Of a stretch of DNA of 64,000 bases, positions 40,019 to 48,659 are shown in pieces (position 1 is the first letter of the stretch; every line of letters begins with the position of its first letter). This DNA comes from Deltaproteobacteria bacterium. GTDB lineage: Bacteria > Desulfobacterota > Desulfomonilia > Desulfomonilales > Desulfomonilaceae. Below the pieces are notes generated by a model that saw only the letters and a program-made list of their open reading frames with translations, was not told the origin of the DNA and searched no databases. Made by a program: the position numbers and the translations under genes. The stretch spans positions 44,543 to 108,542 of the forward strand of contig JAJYDQ010000001.1 in assembly GCA_021777225.1 (NCBI GenBank), given 5' to 3'.

Positions 40019-42308
40019 CACAAACTTTAGCAAAAGCTCTTCATCAATCGGATTGAATATTTCCCGTGTCGGAGCGGAAGAAAAGCTTCAGGGTAAAGCC
40101 TTATTTGCAAATGATGTTGTTTTGAAAGACGCCCTATGCCTGAAAGTTCTAAGAAGTAACCTGCCTCATGCTGTAATTCAATCAATAGAAGTTCAAAAGG
40201 CTTCAACTTCGCCTGGATGCGTCGCTGTTTTTACATCTAAAGACATACCTGGAAGAAACAGGTATGGACTCATCAACAAAGACCAACCACTTCTTGCTGA
40301 CACTAAAGTTAGATTTGTCGGTGATCCAGTTGCTCTGGTGGCCGCAGTCTCCGAGGACGCCGCTCATGCCGCTATTTCCAGAATCAAGGTCGAATATCAA
40401 GAATTGGCCCCTATTTTTGATCCGGAAGAAGCGCTTGCTCCGGGCGCTCCATTGATCCATGAAAAAGGCAATCTTTTGGGGAAGCGATTAATAAAAAAAG
40501 GTGTCCCTGATTTAGCGTTTCAAAAAGCGGATGTAGTTGTTGAACGGAAGTACCAGACCACATTCGTTGAACACGCTTATCTTGAACCCGACGCCGGCGC
40601 CGCATTTGTAGACCAAAGTGGCCGGATAACAATATATGCGTCTACTCAAAATCCCCATTATGATCAGGCTGATGTGGCCAAGCTCTTGGGATTTCCCGAA
40701 AACATGGTTCGAATCATTCAGACAGCCACTGGCGGTGGCTTTGGGTCAAAACTCGATATTAATACACAGGGGTTCCTCGGACTGGCGGCTTATCTTTTGA
40801 AAAGACCCGTCAAAATGACCTATAGCCGTGAAGAGGCTTTCCTTTGCACATCCAAAAGACACCCATTAAAGATAGTATACAAATCAGCGGCCAATAAAGA
40901 TGGGAGACTACTGGCGATAGATGTCAAAATAATTGGCGATACTGGCGCTTACGCGTCCTATGGACTGGCTGTTGTGACTCGTTCCGCAGTTCACGCGACT
41001 GGTCCGTATGAGGTCCCAAATGTCCACATAGAGTCTGTTTTCGCATATACTAACAATTCTATTGCAGGCGCTATGAGGGGTTTTGGGGTACCTCAGATCG
41101 CTTTTGCGCATGAGTCACAAATGGATTTGCTCGCTCAAACGCTGGATATTAGCCCGCTTGAAATTAGATCCAGGAACATTCTCAGACTGGGGTCAACCAC
41201 CGCTACAAATCAAACGCTTACGGCCAGTGTTGGAATAGGGGCGTGCATTGAAGCTATAGCTCCACATTACGAACAAATTAGAAAATCCATTGAACCAACA
41301 AAAACAAAAAGACTCCGTGGGGTAGGATTGGGCTGCATGATGTACGGCATAGGCAATACTGGTGTCCAGAACCCCTCTACCGCACAAGTCGAATTAGATT
41401 CTAACGGCAATGTAACTTTGTTCAGTGGGGCGGCTGACATAGGGCAAGGCTCCTCAACTGTTTTAACTCAAATTGCGGCCACTGAACTTGGCATGAATCC
41501 AGAAAAAATATGCCTCGTAGCCGCTGATACCGGAATGACGACCTCCGCAGGGGCCACATCTGCAAGCAGGCAAACTTATATTTCCGGAAACGCCGTGTTG
41601 GACGCTGTCTCGAAACTCAAGGAAGCGCTCATGACTGAAGCTGCTACAATGCTCAAAACTGGGCGAACCTCCCTGATCTTAAAAAACGGTAAAATCGAAA
41701 ATATTTCAAATAGTTCAATATTTGTAACTCTTGAACAGGTCGCAAGAAAGGCTGAACTGGAGGGGATACCTCTAAAGTGGCAGGGGTTTTTCGATCCCGA
41801 CACTACCCCTCTGAACCCTGAAACAGGCGAAGGTAATCCTTACGCCACTTTCGCTTTTGCAGCTCAACTTGCAGAAATTGAAGTCGATATCCTTACAGGA
41901 GAGGTCACAGTCAGAAAAGTTGTTGCGGCTCATGATGTAGGAAAGGCCATAAATCCTGATAGTGTGAGAGGCCAAATTTATGGCGGGGTCGCAATGGGAT
42001 TAGGTTTTGCCTTAATGGAAGAATTTGCGCCCGGGAAAACAGTCTCTCTCAAAGATTACCATATACCTACGTGTTCGGATATGCCTAACGTACAGGCCAT
42101 AGTAATCGAAGACCCTGAACCAACCGGTCCCTACGGAGCAAAAGGAGTTGGTGAACCAGCCTTGATACCGACGGCTCCTGCGATACTCAACGCGATAGCT
42201 GACGCTTTGGGGTCAAGAATTTATTTCCTGCCAGCTAACCTGGAACAGGTCATGAAAGCAATCCATTCAGGGGCTTCAAAACCTCTTAAAATAAAACTGA
42301 TGGTGTAA
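40011..42308 (+). CDS. Molybdenum hydroxylase, molybdopterin large subunit
   Basis: 765 residues, one polypeptide. Cofactor-binding loops are QTATGGGFGSKLDIN (about residue 240), AGAMRGFGVPQIAFAHE (about 350) and ADIGQGSSTVLTQIA. The catalytic Glu is in KGVGEPALIPTAPAI near the C terminus. GAMRGFG resembles xanthine/nicotinate dehydrogenases rather than CO dehydrogenase (AYRGAGR with an active-site Cys). E. barkeri nicotinate dehydrogenase splits this subunit into NdhL and NdhM, which is not the case here. Expected reaction: hydroxylation next to a ring nitrogen, with nicotinate to 6-hydroxynicotinate as leading hypothesis. The start codon is TTG or ATG near 40011. Confidence 0.9.
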   Translation: MTDTNFSKSSSSIGLNISRVGAEEKLQGKALFANDVVLKDALCLKVLRSNLPHAVIQSIEVQKASTSPGCVAVFTSKDIPGRNRYGLINKDQPLLADTKVRFVGDPVALVAAVSEDAAHAAISRIKVEYQELAPIFDPEEALAPGAPLIHEKGNLLGKRLIKKGVPDLAFQKADVVVERKYQTTFVEHAYLEPDAGAAFVDQSGRITIYASTQNPHYDQADVAKLLGFPENMVRIIQTATGGGFGSKLDINTQGFLGLAAYLLKRPVKMTYSREEAFLCTSKRHPLKIVYKSAANKDGRLLAIDVKIIGDTGAYASYGLAVVTRSAVHATGPYEVPNVHIESVFAYTNNSIAGAMRGFGVPQIAFAHESQMDLLAQTLDISPLEIRSRNILRLGSTTATNQTLTASVGIGACIEAIAPHYEQIRKSIEPTKTKRLRGVGLGCMMYGIGNTGVQNPSTAQVELDSNGNVTLFSGAADIGQGSSTVLTQIAATELGMNPEKICLVAADTGMTTSAGATSASRQTYISGNAVLDAVSKLKEALMTEAATMLKTGRTSLILKNGKIENISNSSIFVTLEQVARKAELEGIPLKWQGFFDPDTTPLNPETGEGNPYATFAFAAQLAEIEVDILTGEVTVRKVVAAHDVGKAINPDSVRGQIYGGVAMGLGFALMEEFAPGKTVSLKDYHIPTCSDMPNVQAIVIEDPEPTGPYGAKGVGEPALIPTAPAILNAIADALGSRIYFLPANLEQVMKAIHSGASKPLKIKLMV

Positions 42309-42346
42309 AACGGGATATTACGATCAAGACCAAGGAGTCATCATTT

Positions 42347-43504
42347 ATGTCTAGGACACTTATCAAGAACATAGGAACATTAATTTCCGGAAATATCAGA
42401 GACCCTAAAATAGACGCTGACAGTATATTAATAGCTGACGGGAAAATAGGCGCTATAGGATCGGTTTCGGAATTAGCTGATGGATTTGATTCAATAATAG
42501 ACGCCAACGGAACAACTGTCGCTCCCGGTCTTATTGATTCACATTGTCATGTGGTCTTTGGTGATTATACTCCTAGACAAAAGCAGATGGATTTTATTGA
42601 AAGTGAAACTCATGGAGGAGTAACTACAATAATATCAGCGGGTGAAGTCCATTTGCCGGGACGACCTAAAGATCCCGCGGGGACCAAGGCCCTGGCTATC
42701 CTGGCCGCAAAATCCTTTACAAATTTTCGTCCCGGAGGCGCCAAGGTAATTGGAGGTTCAGTAATCCTTGAAAAGGGCCTTGTCGAAAAGGATTTTGAAG
42801 AAATGGCTCGTGAGGGTGTACGAGTAGTTGGTGAAATAGGTTTGGGCACAGTCAAATTTCCGGTGGATGCCGCGCCAATGGTAAAATGGGCCAGAAAAAA
42901 TAATATGACGGTTTTGATGCACACCGGCGGTACCTCAATACCTGGAAGCGACACCGTTACAGCCGAACAAGTCATAGCTACCGACCCGGATGTCGCGTGT
43001 CATGTTAATGGTGGTCCTACCGCTATGTCCTCCGATGAAATCAGAAAACTCATAAATGATACTGAATATGCAATCGAATTGGTTCATTGCGGTAACCCCA
43101 AAGCCCTTCTGGATGCTGCAAACATGGGACTGGACAGCAAAGCGCTTTCCAGGTTCATTATAGGCAATGACGCTCCTTCAGGTACTGGTGTCGTGCCACT
43201 AGGAATTTTAAGAGTGATTTGTATGGTAGCGTCGCTGACAGACGTAAAACCTGAGGAGGCCATTTGTATGGCTACCGGCAACACTTCAAAAGTGTTCAAG
43301 CTTGATACAGGGGTTGTTCAGATAGGGGCCCCCGCTGATCTCATAATGCTGGACGCTCCCATGGGATCTGTGGGCAAGTCCGCTCTAGACGCCATAAAAG
43401 TTGGCGATGTTCCAGGGGTCTCCATGGTGATGATTGATGGAAAAATCCACGTGAAGACAAGCAGGAACACCCCTCCCGCTGCTAAAAAACCATCATTCAG
43501 TTAA
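42347..43504 (+). CDS. ena: Enamidase-like amidohydrolase
   Basis: 385 residues, same length and very similar throughout to what I recall of E. barkeri enamidase, including the opening IKNIGTLISGNIRDP, the stretches GGVTTIISAGEVHLPGRPKD and GNDAPSGTGVVPLGILR, and the ending SRNTPP. Candidate metal ligands are His66 and His68 (SHCHV), Glu163, His192 (MHTGG), His219 and Asp275. Enamidase hydrolyses 1,4,5,6-tetrahydro-6-oxonicotinate to ammonia and 2-formylglutarate. AAGGAG lies 8 bp upstream. It sits between the molybdenum hydroxylase and the reductase-like gene, which fits the pathway order. A related cyclic enamide could be the substrate. Confidence 0.82.
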   Translation: MSRTLIKNIGTLISGNIRDPKIDADSILIADGKIGAIGSVSELADGFDSIIDANGTTVAPGLIDSHCHVVFGDYTPRQKQMDFIESETHGGVTTIISAGEVHLPGRPKDPAGTKALAILAAKSFTNFRPGGAKVIGGSVILEKGLVEKDFEEMAREGVRVVGEIGLGTVKFPVDAAPMVKWARKNNMTVLMHTGGTSIPGSDTVTAEQVIATDPDVACHVNGGPTAMSSDEIRKLINDTEYAIELVHCGNPKALLDAANMGLDSKALSRFIIGNDAPSGTGVVPLGILRVICMVASLTDVKPEEAICMATGNTSKVFKLDTGVVQIGAPADLIMLDAPMGSVGKSALDAIKVGDVPGVSMVMIDGKIHVKTSRNTPPAAKKPSFS

Positions 43505-43537
43505 ACTTGGCGTTTAATATCATAAACATGGTCACAG

Positions 43538-45037
43538 ATGAAAATTGATAGCTTCAAATGTGTTGGATGCGCCGAATGTTTGCCGATTTGCCCTCAATCG
43601 GCGATAAAAATCAGGAACAGCAAAGCTGCTATAGACGAAAAATGTAGCGATTGCGGCGCATGCCTCCGAGTATGTCAAAACGACGCAATTTTTGCAGAAT
43701 ATATTCCACCTGAACAGTACGTTCAATGCGATGCCTGCCCCATAAAATGCAAAATAAAGGACGGCTTTCTAGGAGCTTGTCAAAGATACCAAAACAGAGA
43801 TGGCGCCCTTGAACGGACAATCAAACTAAAAGAAATATCCGATGTAAAGAACGTGGTGGGAGAAGATTGGAGGGAAGAAATCCGCACTCCCCTCATAACA
43901 GCGATTGGGGCTGGCACTACATATCCGGATTGTAAACCTGCGCCACACATCATTCAAAATAGGGTCCGCGGAATTGATGTGGTAACAGTTGTAACAGAAG
44001 CGCCATTGAGTTACTCAGGTGTAAAAATCAAGATTGATACGGATAGACTGTTGGGTGAGGAAGGGGCCCCGATCTCTTATCACCGGAAAAAAGTAGGGCA
44101 TCTGACTACTGAAGAATATGGTTCCAAGATGTTGTCTCTGGGGGGAGTAAATCTTCTTACAGGCCCGGACGGTTTTTTTGTGGCCAGGGTAATCGCAGAT
44201 GTAGCGAATCGCAAAAAGATCCGGCTTAAAATTAAAAATGGAGCTGTACTGGATCTTCAGGTTGGTGGTCCGCCGGTAATTGATGGGCGCAAGGATTACT
44301 TGATGCGTGTAGGATGTGGGAGCGCAACACTTGGATTATTTGCCGAAATCTTAAAAAAAGTGGCTGACGAAGTAATAATCCTGGACTCTCACTTGACAGG
44401 GTTAATGAGTGAACATGCAGCCGGGGTCTATGTCGGGACACAGCCTTCAGGGGTCAAGCTCAAATTTCCGAGAAGCACGCCCGGTAGATACTTTGGAGAT
44501 CACGGTAGTGGCTGGGGAGGAACGTCAATCGTGAATCCTCGGGAAGTTATTGAAAGCGTGGATCCCAAAACAGCCAAGCCGGGAATGTTGATTTTAATAA
44601 CAGAGACAACCGGAAGACAAGCAGCGATGTTTCAATGGACATCAACAGGATCTCTAAAAGAGATCGAAATAACAGCTAAAGCCAAAGAGGCTGTTCAGAC
44701 TATAGCGGAGACGTGTGAAAATTCCCGTGTGTCAGCGATCTATTGCGGCGGTTCTGGCGGGAGCGCCCGTGCAGGAGTAACTAAGCACCCGGTCAGGTTG
44801 ACATATGCGGTCCATACAAATAAAGCCAGATTGACTGTAGGCGGAGCGCCTGCTTTTGTTCTGCCGGGAGGCGGTATCAACTTCATGGTCGATGTTGAAA
44901 AGGTAATGCAGGGAGCTTTCAGTTGGACCCCAACGCCTGCGACTATTTGCCCTATTGAGTATACCATGACACTCGAGGATTACATAAAGATGGGCGGTCA
45001 CGAAGAGGCTATAAAGCCTTTTATTAAGGGGGACTAG
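43538..45037 (+). CDS. hnr: 6-hydroxynicotinate-reductase-like Fe-S flavoprotein
   Basis: 499 residues. Two 4Fe-4S sites open the protein (Cys 8/11/14/18 and 36/39/42/46). A third group, Cys 64/67/71/81 in QCDACPIKC and GAC, could hold a [2Fe-2S] cluster. This matches the reported content of E. barkeri 6-hydroxynicotinate reductase: two [4Fe-4S], one [2Fe-2S] and covalent flavin. The remaining 400 residues have glycine-rich segments such as VGCGSATLGLFAEIL and CGGSGGSARAGVTKHP and no recognised flavin fold. It would reduce 6-hydroxynicotinate to the tetrahydro-6-oxo compound using low-potential electrons. No canonical ApbE-type S-G-A-T acceptor motif is visible. Confidence 0.75.
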   Translation: MKIDSFKCVGCAECLPICPQSAIKIRNSKAAIDEKCSDCGACLRVCQNDAIFAEYIPPEQYVQCDACPIKCKIKDGFLGACQRYQNRDGALERTIKLKEISDVKNVVGEDWREEIRTPLITAIGAGTTYPDCKPAPHIIQNRVRGIDVVTVVTEAPLSYSGVKIKIDTDRLLGEEGAPISYHRKKVGHLTTEEYGSKMLSLGGVNLLTGPDGFFVARVIADVANRKKIRLKIKNGAVLDLQVGGPPVIDGRKDYLMRVGCGSATLGLFAEILKKVADEVIILDSHLTGLMSEHAAGVYVGTQPSGVKLKFPRSTPGRYFGDHGSGWGGTSIVNPREVIESVDPKTAKPGMLILITETTGRQAAMFQWTSTGSLKEIEITAKAKEAVQTIAETCENSRVSAIYCGGSGGSARAGVTKHPVRLTYAVHTNKARLTVGGAPAFVLPGGGINFMVDVEKVMQGAFSWTPTPATICPIEYTMTLEDYIKMGGHEEAIKPFIKGD

Positions 45038-45040
45038 AGC

Positions 45041-45901
45041 CTGAGCGAATGGGAAGCCGAAATTCTTGTTCTGGGTGATCAGAGCGTCCTTGTCGATTGC
45101 GGACCAATGAGAATGATAATTGAAGGTTTTGAAGGACCCCGGCCGCGTCCGGATTTGTGTGTAAAGGCGGCAAACTTTTCAATAAAAATCCTGGAAGAAA
45201 TCGCAGCGGCCAAAGCCCAACTAAGTAAAACGGCAATCACTTCTAATCCCCCATCAGGAGACGGTGTTTCATACAAAATGTGGCATGCGGCCAGGATGAT
45301 TGGCGTTCATGATTTAACACCCATGTCCACAGTCGCGGGAGCGGTTGCAGACGCTACGGCAGGTTTCTTGAATGGGTTTGGAATGACCAGATCTATAGTA
45401 AACAACGGTGGAGACATTGCAATCCGATTATCAAGCGAAGAATGCGTCAACGTTGGGGTTAGATCTGATGTCGACAGGCCTGAAATTTCGCACCGTATAT
45501 CAGTTTCACAAGCCTCTGGGGTTGGAGGAATTTGTACTAGTGGGCTGGGCGGCCGAAGTTTTACTCGAGGCATTGCGTCCGCTGTCACTGTATTGGGAGT
45601 AACGGCGACGATAGCTGACGCCGCGGCCACAGCGGTGGCCAACGCGACATATATAGATCACCCCAATATCATTCGCATCAACGCTGAAGAACTGGACCCA
45701 CTAACTGATCTTAAAGGTGTAAAAATTACATATAGTGTGGGAGACCTGGAAGAGGAATTCATCGAGGCGTCTTTTGGCAAGACGCTCAAATATGCAAACA
45801 CCCTTGTGGATCATGGGACAATAGTTGGCGCAGTGGTTTCGATTAAAGGGCAGACACGTCTAACTAATGGAATAGAGTCAATCATTTCGGCTATTTTCTA
45901 G
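45041..45901 (+). CDS. UPF0280 family protein (ApbE-like fold), probable CTG start
   Basis: About 286 residues if translation starts at CTG 45041, which has AAGGGGG 7 bp upstream. The first ATG (45107) would remove about 22 residues (EAEILVLGDQSVLVDCGPMR) that belong to the family's N terminus. The frame is the same as that of the preceding gene and is separated only by TAG AGC. Glycine/alanine-rich core motifs AGAVADATAGFLNGFGM, NNGGDIAIRL and GGICTSGLGGRSFTRG resemble the flavin-transferase ApbE superfamily. Adjacent position suggests a role in flavinylating the reductase-like protein; this is inference. Confidence 0.75.
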   Translation: MSEWEAEILVLGDQSVLVDCGPMRMIIEGFEGPRPRPDLCVKAANFSIKILEEIAAAKAQLSKTAITSNPPSGDGVSYKMWHAARMIGVHDLTPMSTVAGAVADATAGFLNGFGMTRSIVNNGGDIAIRLSSEECVNVGVRSDVDRPEISHRISVSQASGVGGICTSGLGGRSFTRGIASAVTVLGVTATIADAAATAVANATYIDHPNIIRINAEELDPLTDLKGVKITYSVGDLEEEFIEASFGKTLKYANTLVDHGTIVGAVVSIKGQTRLTNGIESIISAIF

Positions 45902-45953
45902 ATTCGATTATGGAGAACGGGATTTTTTAAATGACGGAATAAGGGGAAATATC

Positions 45954-46532
45954 ATGGAAATCAGGAAAATTTGCACAATAGTTGAAGAAACTCACACTGA
46001 AATGGGAAAAAACATAACGCCTCCTGCCAAACGAGCGGCCGCGATTGCAGTTATCAAAAATCCTTTTGCAGGCCATTATCAGGATAATCTCTCAGAGTTA
46101 ATTGAAACAGGTGAAAAATTGGGAGAGATCCTCGGGAAAAGGGCCCTTGAAGCGCTAGGTATAAACGCAGATAAGGCTGAGAGCTATGGCAAGGGAGCAA
46201 TTGTTGGACCTAAAGGTGAGCTGGAACACGCTGCCGCCATTTTGCATCCTAAACTGGGCACACCTTTTAGGGAAGCTCTGGGCGGGGGTAAGGCCATAAT
46301 ACCGTCTGCAAAGAAGATTGGCGGACCCGGCACGGAACTGGATGTTCCAATTCATTATAAGGACGCGGCTTTTGTAAGATCCCATTTTGACGCAATGCCA
46401 ATCCGAGTCCAGGACGCCCCTCGTGGTGATGAAATTGTAGTGGCTCTTGTGGTGACCAATTCAGGAAGACCTTTGGCCAGAGTTGGCGGTCTTAAAAAGG
46501 ATGAAGCCAAAAAGGAAGATGGCCTACGATAA
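45954..46532 (+). CDS. DUF1185 ('amino acid synthesis') family protein
   Basis: 192 residues. It contains PPAKRAAAIAVIKNPFAGHY, YGKGAIVGPKGELEHAAAIL and LDVPIHYKDAAFVRSHFDAM, the usual conserved blocks of PF06684. The biochemical function of the family is not established despite its name; structures show a bacterial chorismate-mutase-like fold. AAGGGGAAA lies upstream of ATG. It is the last gene of the catabolic operon, 52 bp after the UPF0280 gene. Members repeatedly occur with amidohydrolase and reductase genes of heterocycle catabolism, so a ring-intermediate isomerase or binding role is possible. Confidence 0.8.
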   Translation: MEIRKICTIVEETHTEMGKNITPPAKRAAAIAVIKNPFAGHYQDNLSELIETGEKLGEILGKRALEALGINADKAESYGKGAIVGPKGELEHAAAILHPKLGTPFREALGGGKAIIPSAKKIGGPGTELDVPIHYKDAAFVRSHFDAMPIRVQDAPRGDEIVVALVVTNSGRPLARVGGLKKDEAKKEDGLR

Positions 46533-46629
46533 AATATATAACGCCGAAGCCACAAATTGGATATAGGTGAAATTCAGAAGAGCTGTGTTCCAATGTTTCC
46601 TGCACAAAACGCCAGCGCGACGGGAATGT

Positions 46630-48252
46630 TTACAGACTTGATATGTCATACGCGAAAATGACACTTCGATAACCTGTAATACTTTTAAAAAACATGGGGT
46701 TGACTAAAACCAGCACCAGGGATTTTATCCCTTCATTCTTGAAATCACTGATCAAATAATCTGAAATAATCCCTGGACTGGTAACAGTGCGCCAATTTTC
46801 CACAAACTGCTTTCCGTCCCAGCCTAAAGCTTCTATTGCAGAACCGGCTTCCGATTGCTTCGTAACGAGAATTTCATTTTGCCCCACTCCCTGGGAATTG
46901 CTGATTAATATCCTGCCAGGCATTTCAATGTCTACTGGGGATTGTCCCTGCTTGTACAAACGAATGCGTCTATGAAGGCCGTAAAGCTTGTCCAGCTTTG
47001 TGGCTACCAGACGGTTGTTTTGGTCAAAAGCCATCAGGCGCTGGTCCTGACTGAGTATTATTCTCAGAAACTGGTTATCTGGCCCGAATCGTCCAGAAGC
47101 GTAACTCAAAAGAAATGTGCCGGGTGGTAAATCAATTTCCCCAACTCGTTTCAGCTTACCGTTTTTAAATTCATATCGCTCCATTTTGCCGCTGAACATG
47201 CCGGACGAATCAACCCGTTGCCCCACGAGTAATTGTTTTTCCTTGCCATCTACAGGTTCTGAAATCACTTTTAGCACAACGTCGGGGATCTGATCGACGA
47301 TTTTAAGGTTCATTCCCTTGTATTGGATGATGGCGGATTCAAACCCTGATAGTGTCCTGTAGCAGAGTATAAGTTCCGCGATCCCACTTCCATCAAGGTC
47401 TTTGGCTTCAGCGCTTACGTAGATTGCAGGCGCCTGGGAAAACCGGGTTAGAGGCTTAAGGCCCCCATCTTCAAATCGACTTATTGTAATGCCGTTTTCA
47501 TCGAGGAATACCACTTCATTCTTGCCATCGCCATCAAGGTCGCCAACTGTTACTGAAGCGATACCCATAGACATCTCCGGACTTCGCCATGGGGCCAAAG
47601 CCTGGCCGGAACGTCCAGGCAAGCTCACCAAGGCAGGGTTGCGGCTCGGTAAGGTAGCCGCCGGAGACATACCCTCTGATTTATAGAACTCCAGTTTTGG
47701 AACTCCGGTCAGCCTTTTGCTGATCGCAGCGGAAAACATGTTCAGGGCGCTAGGTAACGCGTGAATGTTATCAACCCTGACATCAGTGCTTACAGTAGGC
47801 TTATTTGTAGCAACATTCCACATGAGACCGCGTATTCTGTATTGGTTGTCTTCACGAGACAGGAAGCCGAAAATCGCCATGTCTGCGCCAACTTTCTGCG
47901 CCAGCTCTACCGCTTCCTTATCATCCTTGAAGGAGACACCATCCTTCATAAATTTTTCAAATGCGCTATCCGGTATGACAGTTACCATCTTCCCCATATT
48001 GTTTACTGTAGACTTAATCGTATCGGTAGCATGATCAGAGAACGACTTTAGCTCACCATCAGAAGCCCCTGTCAATAAACTGAACGGGAAGGTAACAACT
48101 TTTAGTGGTTGTTGGTTCTTCTCCGATCCGTCTACGCTACCTGAAAAGGTAAAAATAGCGAGAACCAGGAGAACCCCGAAGATGAGTCTGCTGCCTCTGG
48201 CTTGAGTCATCAGTTGAATTACATTATTGACCAAAAAAATACCAACTGACAT
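46630..48252 (-). CDS. Exported FG-GAP/VCBS repeat protein with TolB/FlgO-like N-terminal domain
   Basis: 540 residues. A long signal/anchor segment (RLIFGVLLVLAIFTFSGSVDG) is followed by a domain of about 150 residues (KVVTFPFSLLTG, AVELAQKVGADMAIFGFLSR, NMFSAAISKRLTG) that resembles the nucleotide-free TolB_N/FlgO-type assembly domains. From about residue 225 come FG-GAP repeats with calcium-type motifs: VGDLDGDGKNEVVFLDENGI, AKDLDGSGIAELILCYR and others, predicting a beta-propeller. It should be periplasmic or outer-membrane-associated. It is monocistronic. A 24-bp perfect palindrome and direct repeats lie about 170-190 bp upstream. Confidence 0.75.
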   Translation of the reverse strand: MSVGIFLVNNVIQLMTQARGSRLIFGVLLVLAIFTFSGSVDGSEKNQQPLKVVTFPFSLLTGASDGELKSFSDHATDTIKSTVNNMGKMVTVIPDSAFEKFMKDGVSFKDDKEAVELAQKVGADMAIFGFLSREDNQYRIRGLMWNVATNKPTVSTDVRVDNIHALPSALNMFSAAISKRLTGVPKLEFYKSEGMSPAATLPSRNPALVSLPGRSGQALAPWRSPEMSMGIASVTVGDLDGDGKNEVVFLDENGITISRFEDGGLKPLTRFSQAPAIYVSAEAKDLDGSGIAELILCYRTLSGFESAIIQYKGMNLKIVDQIPDVVLKVISEPVDGKEKQLLVGQRVDSSGMFSGKMERYEFKNGKLKRVGEIDLPPGTFLLSYASGRFGPDNQFLRIILSQDQRLMAFDQNNRLVATKLDKLYGLHRRIRLYKQGQSPVDIEMPGRILISNSQGVGQNEILVTKQSEAGSAIEALGWDGKQFVENWRTVTSPGIISDYLISDFKNEGIKSLVLVLVNPMFFKSITGYRSVIFAYDISSL

Positions 48253-48659
48253 TGCAGTTGGCGTAGGAGGAAAAGATTATTTTCTTGACCTTTCTTTAAG
48301 CAACTGCCGTGCCAAAGTTTAATTTTAATTTAATATTAGCTAGATCATGATTCATATTATACGTTTAGCTGCGTTTTTGTTCAATAGTTTTATGTTTGTT
48401 CAATAGCCTTGAATCCGGGATTGTGTTCAAAAATTTGAACACAAAAGATCTCCATATGATAACTTATTAATATGACATCGCTTATCCATGTCCAAAAAAC
48501 AAGCGGGACCTGCCGAAATTTTGAACGCGCGAGTAATTTCTTGGCGCCTTTTTGTCACTTGAATTTTGGTTTCAGAAGAGCCTTTAGTCAAAACACGGAC
48601 CATATGAACCTCAACACTCTGATTAAACAGACTTTTATTGGTAACGCGCCTGGATAGGG
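48253..48659. promoter_or_regulatory. Control region with direct repeats and a 24-bp perfect palindrome
   Basis: The 11-mer TTGTTCAATAG occurs twice (48377-48387 and 48396-48406), 19 bp apart. It is followed by a perfect palindrome at 48421-48444 with arms TTGTGTTCAAA/TTTGAACACAA and a 2-bp centre. All three share TTcAA-type half-sites. They lie upstream of the leftward FG-GAP gene. A 61-codon rightward frame at 48472-48657 has no ribosome binding site and is not called. Confidence 0.5.

Noticed and set aside
48472..48657. Rightward 61-codon frame after the 24-bp palindrome
   Set aside because: No ribosome binding site, composition not protein-like, no signal or motif; left as non-coding.
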